DNA of 64,000 bases, from the NCBI RefSeq assembly GCF_000730385.1, contig NZ_CP008849.1:3348001-3412000 (forward strand), read 5' to 3'. Below, piece by piece: positions 1-8,850 of this stretch (position 1 is its first letter; each line of letters starts with the position of its first letter). The position numbers and the translations under genes were made by a program. Origin of the DNA: Alteromonas australica (GTDB lineage: Bacteria > Pseudomonadota > Gammaproteobacteria > Enterobacterales > Alteromonadaceae). The notes beneath the pieces were generated by a model. It ran no database searches and was not told where the DNA came from. It saw only the letters and a program-made list of their open reading frames with translations.

Positions 1-17
1 CAGGAATAAGACGAAAG

Positions 18-37
18 CAGCCCGCTTAAACGGGCTG
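18..37 (-). terminator. Possible terminator hairpin after rhaI
   Basis: Arms CAGCCCG (18-24) and CGGGCTG (31-37) form a 7-bp GC-rich stem around a 6-nt loop. It lies about 80 nt past the rhaI stop. There is no clear T-tract on either side, so its termination activity is uncertain. Confidence 0.4.
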
Positions 38-114
38 AAAATTAACGATAAAACACACCTACGCTGATAACACTACTCGCCACCAACAGTGCATATATAA
101 GTAAAAGACCCTTG

Positions 115-1410
115 TTACACGATTCCAGAGCCCGTTGCATTCGGATCTCGTGGGCGTTCTTTTGCCATATTCTCCCGGTAGTTAGATTTACGATAAACCG
201 CCAGTGGATCTATTGCCGCCCCTTTTCGCAATCGAGCCATTGCTAAAATAGGAGACACATCTAAATTAAAGGCATTTTTTAGTTCAAGAGATGCCATCAA
301 TGCATCGTTTTCATCTTGATAGCCGTAGAGCTTTTCACGGTCGACAATGAGAGCCTTCACATACGAGCGCTGTACTTCAATTGCCGAGTTAATCAAGCTT
401 TCAGCGGGATCGGTAACATTGTGCGACTGATCTAACATATAAGCCGGACCAAACGCTTCTTGCTGGCGATATTCAGCATCGACAAGCTCATTGAATATTA
501 AGAACTGCTGGTATGGATGTAGCGAACCACTGTCTAGATCATCATCACCATATTTGCTGTCGTTAAAGTGAAAACCGCCCAGCTTTTTAAACTGAATAAG
601 TCGGGAAACAATCATTTCTATATTGGTATTGGGCGCATGATGACCTAAATCCACCAGCGATTTGCACTTAGGCCCTAGCTGCATTGCGGCTAGAATATTT
701 GAACCCCAATCTTGAATAATGGTTGAGTAGAACGCTGGCTCAAACATTTTGTGTTCAATATGCATTTCCCAATCATCAGGCAAGCCTTTATAGATTTCTT
801 CCATGCTGGCTAAATAACGCTCAAATGCGCGTTGAAAGTGTTGCTGCCCCGGGTGGTTTGAGCCATCACCCACCCACACCGTCAGGCTTTTTGCACCTAG
901 CTTTTGCCCATATTCAATACAGTCTAAATTGTGGGCAATAGCGAGTTCTCGAGAGGCTTTTTGAGTATTACTCAAACTTCCATATTTATAGGATGCAGTT
1001 TGGCCAGTTTGGTCTTGAAAAGTATTCGAGTTAACTGATACCCACTTTATGCCGTAAGCATCTGCTTTTTCTTTCAGCTCGCTAAAGTCTGACACTTTAT
1101 CCCAAGGAAAATGCGGAGAAACACTGTCAGTACACCCAGAAAGTTCGTTTATTACCGCACAATCTTCGAGTTTTTCCCAAATGTTACGAGGTTCGCCCTC
1201 CCCTGGGAAGCGCGCAAATCTAGTACCCCCCGTCCCGGTTCCCCACGAAGGCACTGCGATTTGAAACTTACCGGCTGCCTGGGTAAGTAATTCTATATCC
1301 ACATCACTACGCGCCAGCTTCTCTCCCAACGCCGCATAGTCTGCGTCCAAGTCGTTTTTCAACAAGTTGTTTTCTTGTTCTAGTAATACTTTATCTATTC
1401 TTCTTAACAT
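115..1410 (-). CDS. rhaI: L-rhamnose isomerase, RhaI type
   Basis: Predicted cytoplasmic, metal-dependent TIM-barrel isomerase converting L-rhamnose to L-rhamnulose, the first committed step after RhaM. The protein is 432 residues, the usual size for the Pseudomonas stutzeri-type L-rhamnose isomerase family rather than E. coli RhaA. The barrel carries acidic and His residues such as EHK and DLGHH that fit metal binding. I chose the ATG at 1410 because AGGAG sits about 10 nt upstream and because longer starts run into rhaD. It follows rhaD with a 10-nt gap and is surely co-transcribed with it. The family call is from sequence pattern and context; substrate is supported by the adjacent rhamnulose-phosphate aldolase. 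Confidence 0.9.
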   Translation of the reverse strand: MLRRIDKVLLEQENNLLKNDLDADYAALGEKLARSDVDIELLTQAAGKFQIAVPSWGTGTGGTRFARFPGEGEPRNIWEKLEDCAVINELSGCTDSVSPHFPWDKVSDFSELKEKADAYGIKWVSVNSNTFQDQTGQTASYKYGSLSNTQKASRELAIAHNLDCIEYGQKLGAKSLTVWVGDGSNHPGQQHFQRAFERYLASMEEIYKGLPDDWEMHIEHKMFEPAFYSTIIQDWGSNILAAMQLGPKCKSLVDLGHHAPNTNIEMIVSRLIQFKKLGGFHFNDSKYGDDDLDSGSLHPYQQFLIFNELVDAEYRQQEAFGPAYMLDQSHNVTDPAESLINSAIEVQRSYVKALIVDREKLYGYQDENDALMASLELKNAFNLDVSPILAMARLRKGAAIDPLAVYRKSNYRENMAKERPRDPNATGSGIV

Positions 1411-1420
1411 GAAGTCGCTC

Positions 1421-3613
1421 CTAACGCAGAAATGCTTCGTGTAAACCGCCGTCCACACTAATAACTTGACCTGTAGTTTTACTCAACTGTCCCGAAACCA
1501 GTAAGTATGCCGCCTCAGCTTGGTCTTCAGGTGTAATGGGTTGTTTTGTTAAGGTTCGCTGAGCATAAAACTGAGCCAGTTTATTTCTCAATGACTCAGT
1601 GCTTTCGCTATCCGCAAATGCAATGTCGTACTTTGACAAAGATGAAATAACGCGGTCGCGAGGGAACATATTACTGCCTTGTACCACAGTCGCCGGTGCT
1701 AGCGCATTTACGTTGATCAATGGAGATAAGGTGACTGCGAGTTCTCGCATTAAGTGATTGGCTGCGGCTTTACTGGTGTCGTAGGCAAGCGAACCTTTTT
1801 TTGACACTGCGGCATTGACACTGGTAGTTAATACCATAGCACCTTTAAGACCCTGATTTTCCCATATTTTTTGAGCTTCCGAAGCAACAATATAGCCACC
1901 TTTAACATTGACCCCGAAACTAAGCTCGAACACCTTGTCATTTTTCGCTAAGTCGCTGCCCTCAGCAATGAACACACCAGCGGTAACAATAACTTTGTCT
2001 ATACCACCGTAGGCTATAACAACGTCAGCCAGCATGGCTTCAACCGTTTCTCGACGTGTAATATCGACAGCCAATGCGATAGCAGGGCCACAGGCTGATA
2101 TGCCACTCCCGGCAACGCCAATACCTTGGCCATAAATATCGGTAAGCTCTTTAGCGGTCGCTTTGGCGTTATCTAAATTCAGGTCAGCGCACACTACATG
2201 GGCTCCCTCCCTGGCAACACGGTGTGCCGTGGCTTTTCCTATACCATCACCGGCACCAATAACCACTACCACATCTCTTGCCAAGGTTTTTTCCGCTGGC
2301 ATCCGTTGAAGTTTAGCTTCTTCTAACGCCCAATATTCAATATCAAATGCTTCTTGCGCTGGTAAAGCAGTATACTCTGAAATGGCCTCGGCACCGCGCA
2401 TCACTTCGATAGCACAATTGTAAAACTCTGCCGTTACCCGTGACTCACTCTTATTTTTCCCCCACGCAACCATGCCTACCCCAGGAATAAGTATAACGGT
2501 GGGACTTGGGTCGCGCATGGCCGGAGAGTCATCTCGCTTACATTCATTGTAGTAAGCAGTGTAATCTTCGCGATACTTCTCAAGCCCTTGTTCAAATTTA
2601 ACAATCAATGTATCGACATCATCCTGCTCGGGATTAAAATCAATATAGAGTGGTTTAATTTTTGTCCGTAGAAAATGATCAGGACACGATGTGCCTAGCT
2701 CTGCTAAGCGAGGAGCATCCACACTGTTGACAAAACGCAAGGTGGCCTCGTCGTTTTGTACTGTGCCAATAAACTTCACTTTGTTAGACAACATGCCACG
2801 CGCTATAGGTAAAAACTTAGTTAGCAACGCTTTACTGCTGTAACCATCTAATGATGAATACTTTTGACCGCCAAATGTCATTTCACCTTTATCGTGTTCT
2901 TCAATATAGCGCGCCGCTGTTTCAATCACCCAAAGTGAAGTTTCGTAACAGCTTTTACTTTCATTGGACCAATTGGTGTGACCATGCTGACCTAGAAGAA
3001 TACCCCATATATCTGGGTTTTCGGCATAGGTATCTTCGCATAACTTAGCGGCCTCCCACCCGGGTCTCATCCAGGGTACGTAAGCTAATTTACCTCCCCA
3101 AATAACCTCGGTTAATGCTTCTTGATCTTTACACGATGCGACAGAAATAACTGCGTTTGGGTGCAAATGGTCCACATGTTTTTCACTAATCATTGAGTGC
3201 AACGGGGTATCAATTGATGAAGCTCGGGGGTTTAGGCAGAAGTTACAGTGCTTAAACATACCCACCATGCGATCCTCACCCGCCGACTTATAGCCTTTAT
3301 CGACAAATGATTGATAGTTACTGTCTAGTGCATTGAGTTTGTCTTGATATAACGACGAAAAGTTTTCTTTCTTAGACGTTCTTAAGTCGCCTCCTGAGCC
3401 TTTGACCCAGAGGACTTCAACTTCTTCTCCAGTCAGTGGATCTTTCCCCATAAGTTTAGCCGAGGTGTTCCCACCACCCGTATTAGTAATACGTTGATCT
3501 TCGCCCAGTTTATTTGAGCGATAAACAAGGTTTTCTATGGGATCAAGTTTGTCTGCAACGTCGTCTTCCCATAAATACTTAACGAATTTGTAGTCTTCTG
3601 GCTTATAAGGCAT
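1421..3613 (-). CDS. rhaD: Bifunctional rhamnulose-1-phosphate aldolase / lactaldehyde dehydrogenase
   Basis: Fusion enzyme of 730 residues. The N-terminal class II aldolase domain (about 1-430) cleaves L-rhamnulose-1-phosphate to dihydroxyacetone phosphate and L-lactaldehyde; zinc-type His residues are visible at H149/H151 (HLH) and in the HGH at 210-212. The C-terminal short-chain dehydrogenase (about 445-730) has the nucleotide motif GAGDGIG at 453-459 and the YxxxK pair Y611/K615, and should oxidise lactaldehyde to lactate. Its ending, SVDGGLHEAF, is typical of the SDR fold. It is the first gene of the rhaD-rhaI operon, with candidate operator site A 94 nt upstream. The fused architecture is well known in rhamnose pathways of many non-enteric bacteria. 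Confidence 0.92.
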   Translation of the reverse strand: MPYKPEDYKFVKYLWEDDVADKLDPIENLVYRSNKLGEDQRITNTGGGNTSAKLMGKDPLTGEEVEVLWVKGSGGDLRTSKKENFSSLYQDKLNALDSNYQSFVDKGYKSAGEDRMVGMFKHCNFCLNPRASSIDTPLHSMISEKHVDHLHPNAVISVASCKDQEALTEVIWGGKLAYVPWMRPGWEAAKLCEDTYAENPDIWGILLGQHGHTNWSNESKSCYETSLWVIETAARYIEEHDKGEMTFGGQKYSSLDGYSSKALLTKFLPIARGMLSNKVKFIGTVQNDEATLRFVNSVDAPRLAELGTSCPDHFLRTKIKPLYIDFNPEQDDVDTLIVKFEQGLEKYREDYTAYYNECKRDDSPAMRDPSPTVILIPGVGMVAWGKNKSESRVTAEFYNCAIEVMRGAEAISEYTALPAQEAFDIEYWALEEAKLQRMPAEKTLARDVVVVIGAGDGIGKATAHRVAREGAHVVCADLNLDNAKATAKELTDIYGQGIGVAGSGISACGPAIALAVDITRRETVEAMLADVVIAYGGIDKVIVTAGVFIAEGSDLAKNDKVFELSFGVNVKGGYIVASEAQKIWENQGLKGAMVLTTSVNAAVSKKGSLAYDTSKAAANHLMRELAVTLSPLINVNALAPATVVQGSNMFPRDRVISSLSKYDIAFADSESTESLRNKLAQFYAQRTLTKQPITPEDQAEAAYLLVSGQLSKTTGQVISVDGGLHEAFLR

Positions 3614-3916
3614 TTAAGCGCGTCCTGTGAATGTAAATTACGAATTTTGAAAAAGTGGATAAGACATCCTTCACTAACGCTCAATATACATCCACAACAA
3701 TCTATGTCAATCATTTTCAATCACAAATAAACATAAATGTTACATTTGAAACACAGAAAAATCACACAAGAGCAGACATTGTAAGAGAAAGAGATAGTGT
3801 AGCCCCTACTAGAGTGAAGGGGTTTTGAGAAGGTAAGCGGTATGAAAAATTAGAAGATGGGGCGTCAGCTTGTTAAACACTTCTGATTCGGTGACAACAG
3901 GCTGACAACATTAAGA
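3614..3916. other. Intergenic region between deoR-type gene and rhaD
   Basis: This 303-nt AT-rich stretch separates the regulator gene from the rhaD operon. It holds operator site A (3708-3725) and presumably the rhaD promoter. An imperfect inverted repeat (GTCAGC 3864-3869, GCTGAC 3901-3906) just past the regulator stop could be its transcription end, but it lacks a T-run. I see no credible gene here. Confidence 0.6.
3708..3725 (-). promoter_or_regulatory. Candidate rhamnose-cluster operator, site A
   Basis: On the minus strand the site reads TGTGATTGAAAATGATTG, two TGATTG half-sites 10 bp apart. It lies 94 nt upstream of rhaD and is oriented towards it. It belongs to a set of six matching sites (consensus TRTGATTGAANNTGATTG). 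Confidence 0.7.
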
Positions 3917-4702
3917 CTAGTCACAAGCCTGAACAACGATCACATTCACGCCTTTGTCTTTTAGCTTCTGTAAGGTAGCGGAGTCTGCATTACTATCAGT
4001 AATAACGGTGTCGACCTCTTCGATACCACAAAAAATGAGATTGCCTTTTACACCAATTTTGGAGCTATCTGCGAGAACTATGAGCTTCTCAGCACGTTTT
4101 CGGAGCTTTTGCTCAGCCAATATAAGCAGAGGGTCGCCCTCTACCACCCCAAACTCACTCACCCCCGGAGAGCCCATAAACATTTTACTACCCCGATAGT
4201 TCTGTGTAGTGTCGTTTTCGAAGGAGCTTAGTATGATGCTTTGTTTGCGGTATACCTCACCACCAGGTAGCGTGACTTGGTTCTGACTGTTTTCCAGTAA
4301 CTCATGAGCAAGAACAAAGGAATTTGTTAATACATTCATGCGTCTATCCACGAGAAATTCAGACATCATGAAGGTTGAGCTACCGCCATTAATAATGATC
4401 GAATCACCATCTTCACACATTTCGGTAGCCGCTTTTGCGATCATACGCTTGGTGTTAGTATTCTTTTCCTTATCTACAAGGAAAGCACTTCCTGACAATC
4501 GAATATTTGATACAGCACGGCTTTCAATAACCTGCGCACCACCACGAATTTTCTCTAGCTTATTCTGCGCCGCCAGTTTATTAAGATCACGACGAATAGT
4601 GGCCTCTGACGCATTCAGTTGCATGCAAAGATCTCGTACACTGATGAAAGTCGCTTCATCGAGAATATCGAGAATCAATTGGTGGCGCTGTTTTTCGAGC
4701 AT
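3917..4702 (-). CDS. DeoR-family transcriptional regulator (probable rhamnose regulator)
   Basis: Protein of 261 residues, normal for the DeoR family. The N-terminal winged helix-turn-helix is visible at about 19-45 (ISVRDLCMQLNASEATIRRD). The C-terminal sugar-phosphate-sensing domain carries the INGGSS and DSSKIG motifs of the DeoR isomerase-like fold. It sits between the FGGY kinase and rhaD, has candidate operator B 47 nt upstream of its own start, and is therefore the best candidate to bind the repeated TGATTG sites; direct repeats with a one-turn period are common for this family. Whether the effector is rhamnulose or a phosphorylated intermediate cannot be read from the sequence. Confidence 0.88.
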   Translation of the reverse strand: MLEKQRHQLILDILDEATFISVRDLCMQLNASEATIRRDLNKLAAQNKLEKIRGGAQVIESRAVSNIRLSGSAFLVDKEKNTNTKRMIAKAATEMCEDGDSIIINGGSSTFMMSEFLVDRRMNVLTNSFVLAHELLENSQNQVTLPGGEVYRKQSIILSSFENDTTQNYRGSKMFMGSPGVSEFGVVEGDPLLILAEQKLRKRAEKLIVLADSSKIGVKGNLIFCGIEEVDTVITDSNADSATLQKLKDKGVNVIVVQACD

Positions 4703-4749
4703 AGATTACCCTTGTCGTTAGGTCATTTTCATTAATATAGCCACAGTTA

Positions 4750-4767
4750 CACTCAACATCAATCATA
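4750..4767 (-). promoter_or_regulatory. Candidate rhamnose-cluster operator, site B
   Basis: On the minus strand it reads TATGATTGATGTTGAGTG, the weakest of the six sites in its second half. It lies 47 nt upstream of the DeoR-type gene, suggesting autoregulation. A further TTTGATTGATT on the plus strand overlaps the 3' end of the kinase gene at about 4788-4798. Confidence 0.55.
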
Positions 4768-4783
4768 TACAATTGAAAACGCA

Positions 4784-6172
4784 CTAATTTGATTGATTTA
4801 TGCGAGCTAACCACTGAGCTTTGTATTTTTCGATCTTATCAAAGTGAGACGGAGCACAATGTTCTACTGCTACGTTGTTGCCATCGTATTGTTCAAACTC
4901 TGTTAATGCAGATGCACCCAATACTGTTCCAGTATCATCGGCAGACAACCAGACAATTTGACGGGGGCGTAATTGTGCTAACAGTTCGCATAAGCGTTTA
5001 TTTTTTAGGAATGCCCCCTCAATGTATATATCTCCCTGAGCATTTAAATCGTCTAACCGACGGTCTATCATCAATGCACAATATAAGGTGGCAATGGCTT
5101 GTGGAGAGAGAGGCTTATCTGGGCAATGCTGTCGCGGCGTTTTGCCTCCAAAAGGCCCGTTCCCGTGACTATAGTCAGGGGTAACCATCCAGTCATTGTC
5201 TATTGCTATTTGAATGTCTTGCGTGCTTGGCGACATAACAATGTTGCCTCCAAGAGCAGTACAGATTCGTTCGTACTCGCGTCCCCCCATAAAACGGGCA
5301 CACGCCACTGGGTTCCCATAAACATCAACGTTCGACAAGGTATCTTTATGATCAGCTAAACTATCGAGGCGGCCATTCACTTGCATCAATATTGTCCACG
5401 TGCCTGAGGATATTACAGAGAAAGCCTTGTTTTTATTTAGTTTTAAGTACCTTAGTAAGCTGGCATTACTGTCATGTACACCCGTAAAAACCTTACAGGA
5501 AAGTGATAAACCCGTTTCTTTACAGACAGCGGCTCTTACTGTCCCCAAACAATCCCAAGCGTTTTTTACTGGGGGAAATAGATGCTGCCAGTTTTGCTGC
5601 GTGACTAAACGAGAATACTGTTTTAATACTGGCATCCATAAATCGGTGTGACACCCTAAAGAGGTCAGTTCAGTCGCTTTCTCTCCACATAAACGCCAAG
5701 CCCAATATTGCGGATACATTAGAATCGCTGTGGCCGAAGAAAATTTCTCGGGGTAGTTTTTTTGAAGCCAAAAAAGCTGTTTACCGAGGTTAAGGCCCGC
5801 TGGTAACGAAGGAGAAAAAGTCTCACTAAAACTTGGCCTGATGTCGCAATAATCAGATTCGCAGCTTTCTACCTTTTCATCTTCATAATCTAAGATAGGA
5901 AGTACCAAACCGGTTGGTTCGGATAAATTGGCGTCGTTTATGAGTGCTGCCGCTGCGCCATGGGTAGTTATGATTAATGCCTCTACTGAAGACGTTAAAT
6001 TGCATGAGCGAAACGTTTCTGTAAGCCAAGACCAAATAGCAGTAACATCACACTGGCTGTACATACCGGTAATCGGCGAATTTTTACAACTAAAACTGGC
6101 TAATTCAGTATTGTCCGAAAGAAACAATAACTTAATATGTGTTTTACCTATATCCAGAACGGCTTTTCTCAT
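4784..6172 (-). CDS. FGGY-family carbohydrate kinase, probable rhamnulokinase
   Basis: Cytoplasmic sugar kinase of 462 residues, predicted to phosphorylate L-rhamnulose. The N-terminal phosphate motif begins at residue 5 (LDIGKTHIK). Further FGGY features are GVHDSNAS, the SSGTW segment before the C-terminal lobe, and DDTGTVLGAS near the end. I start it at 6172 because AAGGAAG lies about 10 nt upstream and the DIGKT motif then sits at the expected distance from the N terminus; an in-frame ATG at 6226 would overlap kdgK. It follows kdgK after 44 nt. FGGY kinases are hard to separate by substrate; rhamnulose is inferred from the neighbouring rhaD, rhaI and rhaM. Confidence 0.82.
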   Translation of the reverse strand: MRKAVLDIGKTHIKLLFLSDNTELASFSCKNSPITGMYSQCDVTAIWSWLTETFRSCNLTSSVEALIITTHGAAAALINDANLSEPTGLVLPILDYEDEKVESCESDYCDIRPSFSETFSPSLPAGLNLGKQLFWLQKNYPEKFSSATAILMYPQYWAWRLCGEKATELTSLGCHTDLWMPVLKQYSRLVTQQNWQHLFPPVKNAWDCLGTVRAAVCKETGLSLSCKVFTGVHDSNASLLRYLKLNKNKAFSVISSGTWTILMQVNGRLDSLADHKDTLSNVDVYGNPVACARFMGGREYERICTALGGNIVMSPSTQDIQIAIDNDWMVTPDYSHGNGPFGGKTPRQHCPDKPLSPQAIATLYCALMIDRRLDDLNAQGDIYIEGAFLKNKRLCELLAQLRPRQIVWLSADDTGTVLGASALTEFEQYDGNNVAVEHCAPSHFDKIEKYKAQWLARINQSN

Positions 6173-6216
6173 GAATTTATACTTCCTTAGGGGTCTGGTT
6201 CCGTTAATGTAGATTG

Positions 6217-7158
6217 TCAGATGCAAGTCGTGGAAGAGGTAGTGGCAAGACTACATGGCATAACATGGCGGGGAATAATGGCGCCTGGGTGACGAATGAT
6301 GGTGCCAGCTAATTGAGCAGCAAATTCAACCGCCTCTTTCACTGACATTTGCTTTGCTCGGCAGGCTAAATACCCTGCCGTAAACCCATCTCCGGCAGAT
6401 GTAGTATCCACCACATGACTTACTTGTGTAACAGGCACCAAGGTATCTTCGTACTGTGTAATTACCCGTACTGGGTTAGCACCATCTTTTAACACTATTT
6501 CTTTCGGTGACATAGGTGAAAGATATGCCACAATTTGTTGCGACGAGGAATGGCCATATAGCGCGGCATGATCTTCCACCCCTGGAAAGACTATATCGCT
6601 AAGTGCATAGGCTTGGCGTGTCCAATCGGCTGCTTGCTCAATCCCTTCCCACAAGATTGGGCGGTAATTCGGATCAAAGGCAATGGTTGTGCCTTGGCGC
6701 TTATTCTCAATGAGGAAGTCTAAAAACATTTGCCGCTGCGTAGCAGAGAGTACGGCCATGGTAATACCAGAAAAATAGATCAAATCAACGTTTCGCAAGG
6801 AAACCTTGTGATTAATGACTAAGTTCATTAGATCTTTGGCGGCAGAGCTTTCTCGCCAATAGTGAAAGCGACGTTCACCTCGCGAATCTGTTTCAACCGC
6901 ATAAAGTCCTGGCAAGCGATGACGATGAGCCAGCATCAGGGAGGTATCAACACCTTCATTTTCTGCAAATCGAGTAATACGCTGACTAAAGCTATCAGTG
7001 CCAATCGCGGTCAAGTAACTTACCTGACTGTCTTCAAGCACTCGTTTAAAATAAATGGCACTATTGAAGGTATCACCTGCAACATTTAAGGTAACGGCAT
7101 CGCTCTGCGTCATAGGCAATTCCACCATCACCTCACCAATAAAAACACTGTTATGCAT
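6217..7158 (-). CDS. kdgK: 2-keto-3-deoxygluconate kinase (PfkB family)
   Basis: PfkB/ribokinase-type kinase of 313 residues. The C-terminal family signature reads DTTSAGDGFTAGY, with the catalytic Asp in AGD. It should convert 2-keto-3-deoxygluconate, made by KduD, to KDPG for the Entner-Doudoroff aldolase. No KDPG aldolase gene is in the window. It lies in the long minus-strand operon between the IclR-type regulator (51-nt gap) and the FGGY kinase. The ATG at 7158 has an AAGAG ribosome site. Other PfkB sugar kinases would look similar; KDG is assigned because KduD, PL22 and GH105 are in the same run. Confidence 0.85.
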   Translation of the reverse strand: MHNSVFIGEVMVELPMTQSDAVTLNVAGDTFNSAIYFKRVLEDSQVSYLTAIGTDSFSQRITRFAENEGVDTSLMLAHRHRLPGLYAVETDSRGERRFHYWRESSAAKDLMNLVINHKVSLRNVDLIYFSGITMAVLSATQRQMFLDFLIENKRQGTTIAFDPNYRPILWEGIEQAADWTRQAYALSDIVFPGVEDHAALYGHSSSQQIVAYLSPMSPKEIVLKDGANPVRVITQYEDTLVPVTQVSHVVDTTSAGDGFTAGYLACRAKQMSVKEAVEFAAQLAGTIIRHPGAIIPRHVMPCSLATTSSTTCI

Positions 7159-7209
7159 AGTTCTGCTCTTATAAAATGACTGCTATTTTCCGTAGATTGC
7201 GCTCGGTAC

Positions 7210-7983
7210 TTACTTTGTCCTACCTAATTGATAAGTGTCTCTATAAATACCTCGGGCAGCTTCCTTTACCATGTCTGATACCTGTGTAATGTTTTCCTTT
7301 GGAAAAATGGCAGCAGGTGCGGTAATGCCAAGCGCGGCGACGACGGTGCCCATGCTATCTCTAACGGGAACAGCAACACAGCGTACGTCCTTGTTGTACT
7401 CTCTTTCATCAATGGCATACCCCATTGCGCTCACTCGCGATAGCTCTTTTTTAAGCATTTCGATATCAGTAATCGTAAGGTCAGTGTGCTTTTCCATCGG
7501 GTGCTCTTCCATGAGCAGATCCACATTGTCTGCATATAAAAACGCGAGAAAAACTTTGCCTGTGGCTGAACAATGAAGTTGCGCTTCACCGCCAGGGCGC
7601 TTAGACACCATCAATGGGCTCGGGCTGTCAAACACTTCAACAATCAGCGCCTTACCATGGTTAGGTACAGCAAGATGCGCTGTGTACCCTGTCTTTAGTG
7701 CTAGACGTTGTATATGAGGAATAGCAAAGTGCTGTAGCCTGTCTGAATGAATGACCTGCAACCCCAATTGTAAAAGGCTAGCACCACTAAAATAGAGCTT
7801 GCCCCGTTTCTCGAGCAGGTTTTCTGCGAGCAGGGTTTTGAGTAAACGGAACACTGTAGTCCTTGGAAGAGATAATGCCTCTTCTAAGGCCTGCATGCTC
7901 AATCCTTGCTCTTTGGTTGCCATTAACCGCAATATTTCACAGGCATGAACAACGCTGGGTATTGTGTAGCGCTCTGTCGTCAT
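7210..7983 (-). CDS. IclR-family transcriptional regulator (KdgR-like)
   Basis: Regulator of 257 residues with an N-terminal winged helix (about 10-70; LSMQALEEALSLPRTTVFRL) and the C-terminal IclR effector domain (GYTAHLAVPN, CSATGKVFLAF, EREYNKDVRCVAVPV, ALGITAPA). KdgR, which controls pectin catabolism in enterobacteria and senses 2-keto-3-deoxygluconate, belongs to this family, and the flanking kduD and kdgK genes fit that role. It is transcribed inside the operon it may control. I did not find a clear enterobacterial-type KdgR palindrome in the cluster, so the operator remains unknown. Confidence 0.85.
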   Translation of the reverse strand: MTTERYTIPSVVHACEILRLMATKEQGLSMQALEEALSLPRTTVFRLLKTLLAENLLEKRGKLYFSGASLLQLGLQVIHSDRLQHFAIPHIQRLALKTGYTAHLAVPNHGKALIVEVFDSPSPLMVSKRPGGEAQLHCSATGKVFLAFLYADNVDLLMEEHPMEKHTDLTITDIEMLKKELSRVSAMGYAIDEREYNKDVRCVAVPVRDSMGTVVAALGITAPAAIFPKENITQVSDMVKEAARGIYRDTYQLGRTK

Positions 7984-8037
7984 GATGATGATACTCTTTC
8001 ATTGCATGAGGCATTCAACACCTCATTCTCTTCGTTA

Positions 8038-8799
8038 CTAACGCGCCAAGAAGCCGCCATCAACGGCGAGAATGTGGCCATTAACGTAGGCACTAGCATC
8101 GCTCGCTAAAAACACAGCAGCACCTTGCAAATCTTCGGCCTCTCCCCATCGATTTGCAGGAATGCGTTTTAATATTTCACTGCTGCGCTCATTATCATCT
8201 TGTAGAGCTTGAGTGTTATCGGTGCGAATATAGCCTGGTGCGATCGCATTTACTTGAACGTTGTGCTGCCCCCATTCATTCGCCAATGCCTTTGTCAGAC
8301 CCGCGATAGCATGCTTACTCGCGGTATAAGCGGGGACAGTGATGCCGCCGCTATAACTTAGCATTGATGCAATATTAATGATTTTTCCGCATTTACGAGC
8401 AATCATGGATTTACCAATAACCTGCGATAAAATAAAGGCGGAATCGATATTAACTTGCATTACATTTTTCCATTGCTCTAGCGGAAACTCAGTTGCTGGC
8501 GCGCGATAAATCGTGCCGCCATTATTGACTAAAATGTCGATACACCCTGTTATCGCTAATGCCTCTTTGGCAAGTGATTCTGTCGCCGCAGCGTCACTCA
8601 AATCTGCACTCAAAGCATATGCATCTTTACCCAATGCTTTTATTTTTTCTACGGTGTCATCACAACCACTCGCTCGGCTACTCGCACAAACAACGGTAGC
8701 TCCAGATTGTGCTAACCCTAGGGCAAGTGCCTGTCCAATGCCTCTGCTTGCCCCTGTAACAAGGGCAGTTTTGCCATTCAATTGAAAATTTAAAGCCAT
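8038..8799 (-). CDS. kduD: 2-deoxy-D-gluconate 3-dehydrogenase / DKII reductase KduD
   Basis: Short-chain dehydrogenase of 253 residues. The NAD motif GASRGIG is at 16-22, the structural NNGG at 92-95, and the catalytic S145, Y158 and K162. It ends in AVDGGFLAR. The pattern TVPAYTASKHA and RIPANRWG is characteristic of KduD. It reduces 2,5-diketo-3-deoxygluconate to 2-keto-3-deoxygluconate in the unsaturated uronate route. Its usual partner, the isomerase KduI, is not in this window. It lies 51 nt after the PL22 gene and 54 nt before the IclR-type gene in one operon. Confidence 0.92.
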   Translation of the reverse strand: MALNFQLNGKTALVTGASRGIGQALALGLAQSGATVVCASSRASGCDDTVEKIKALGKDAYALSADLSDAAATESLAKEALAITGCIDILVNNGGTIYRAPATEFPLEQWKNVMQVNIDSAFILSQVIGKSMIARKCGKIINIASMLSYSGGITVPAYTASKHAIAGLTKALANEWGQHNVQVNAIAPGYIRTDNTQALQDDNERSSEILKRIPANRWGEAEDLQGAAVFLASDASAYVNGHILAVDGGFLAR

Positions 8800-8850
8800 T
8801 ATTCTGTTTTCCCTAATACTGAATTACGATTTTTGTCTAGGTCTGCCGAC

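Noticed and set aside
3535..3720. 61-codon ORF upstream of rhaD
   Set aside because: It overlaps rhaD and operator A, has Cys-rich non-family sequence and no ribosome site.
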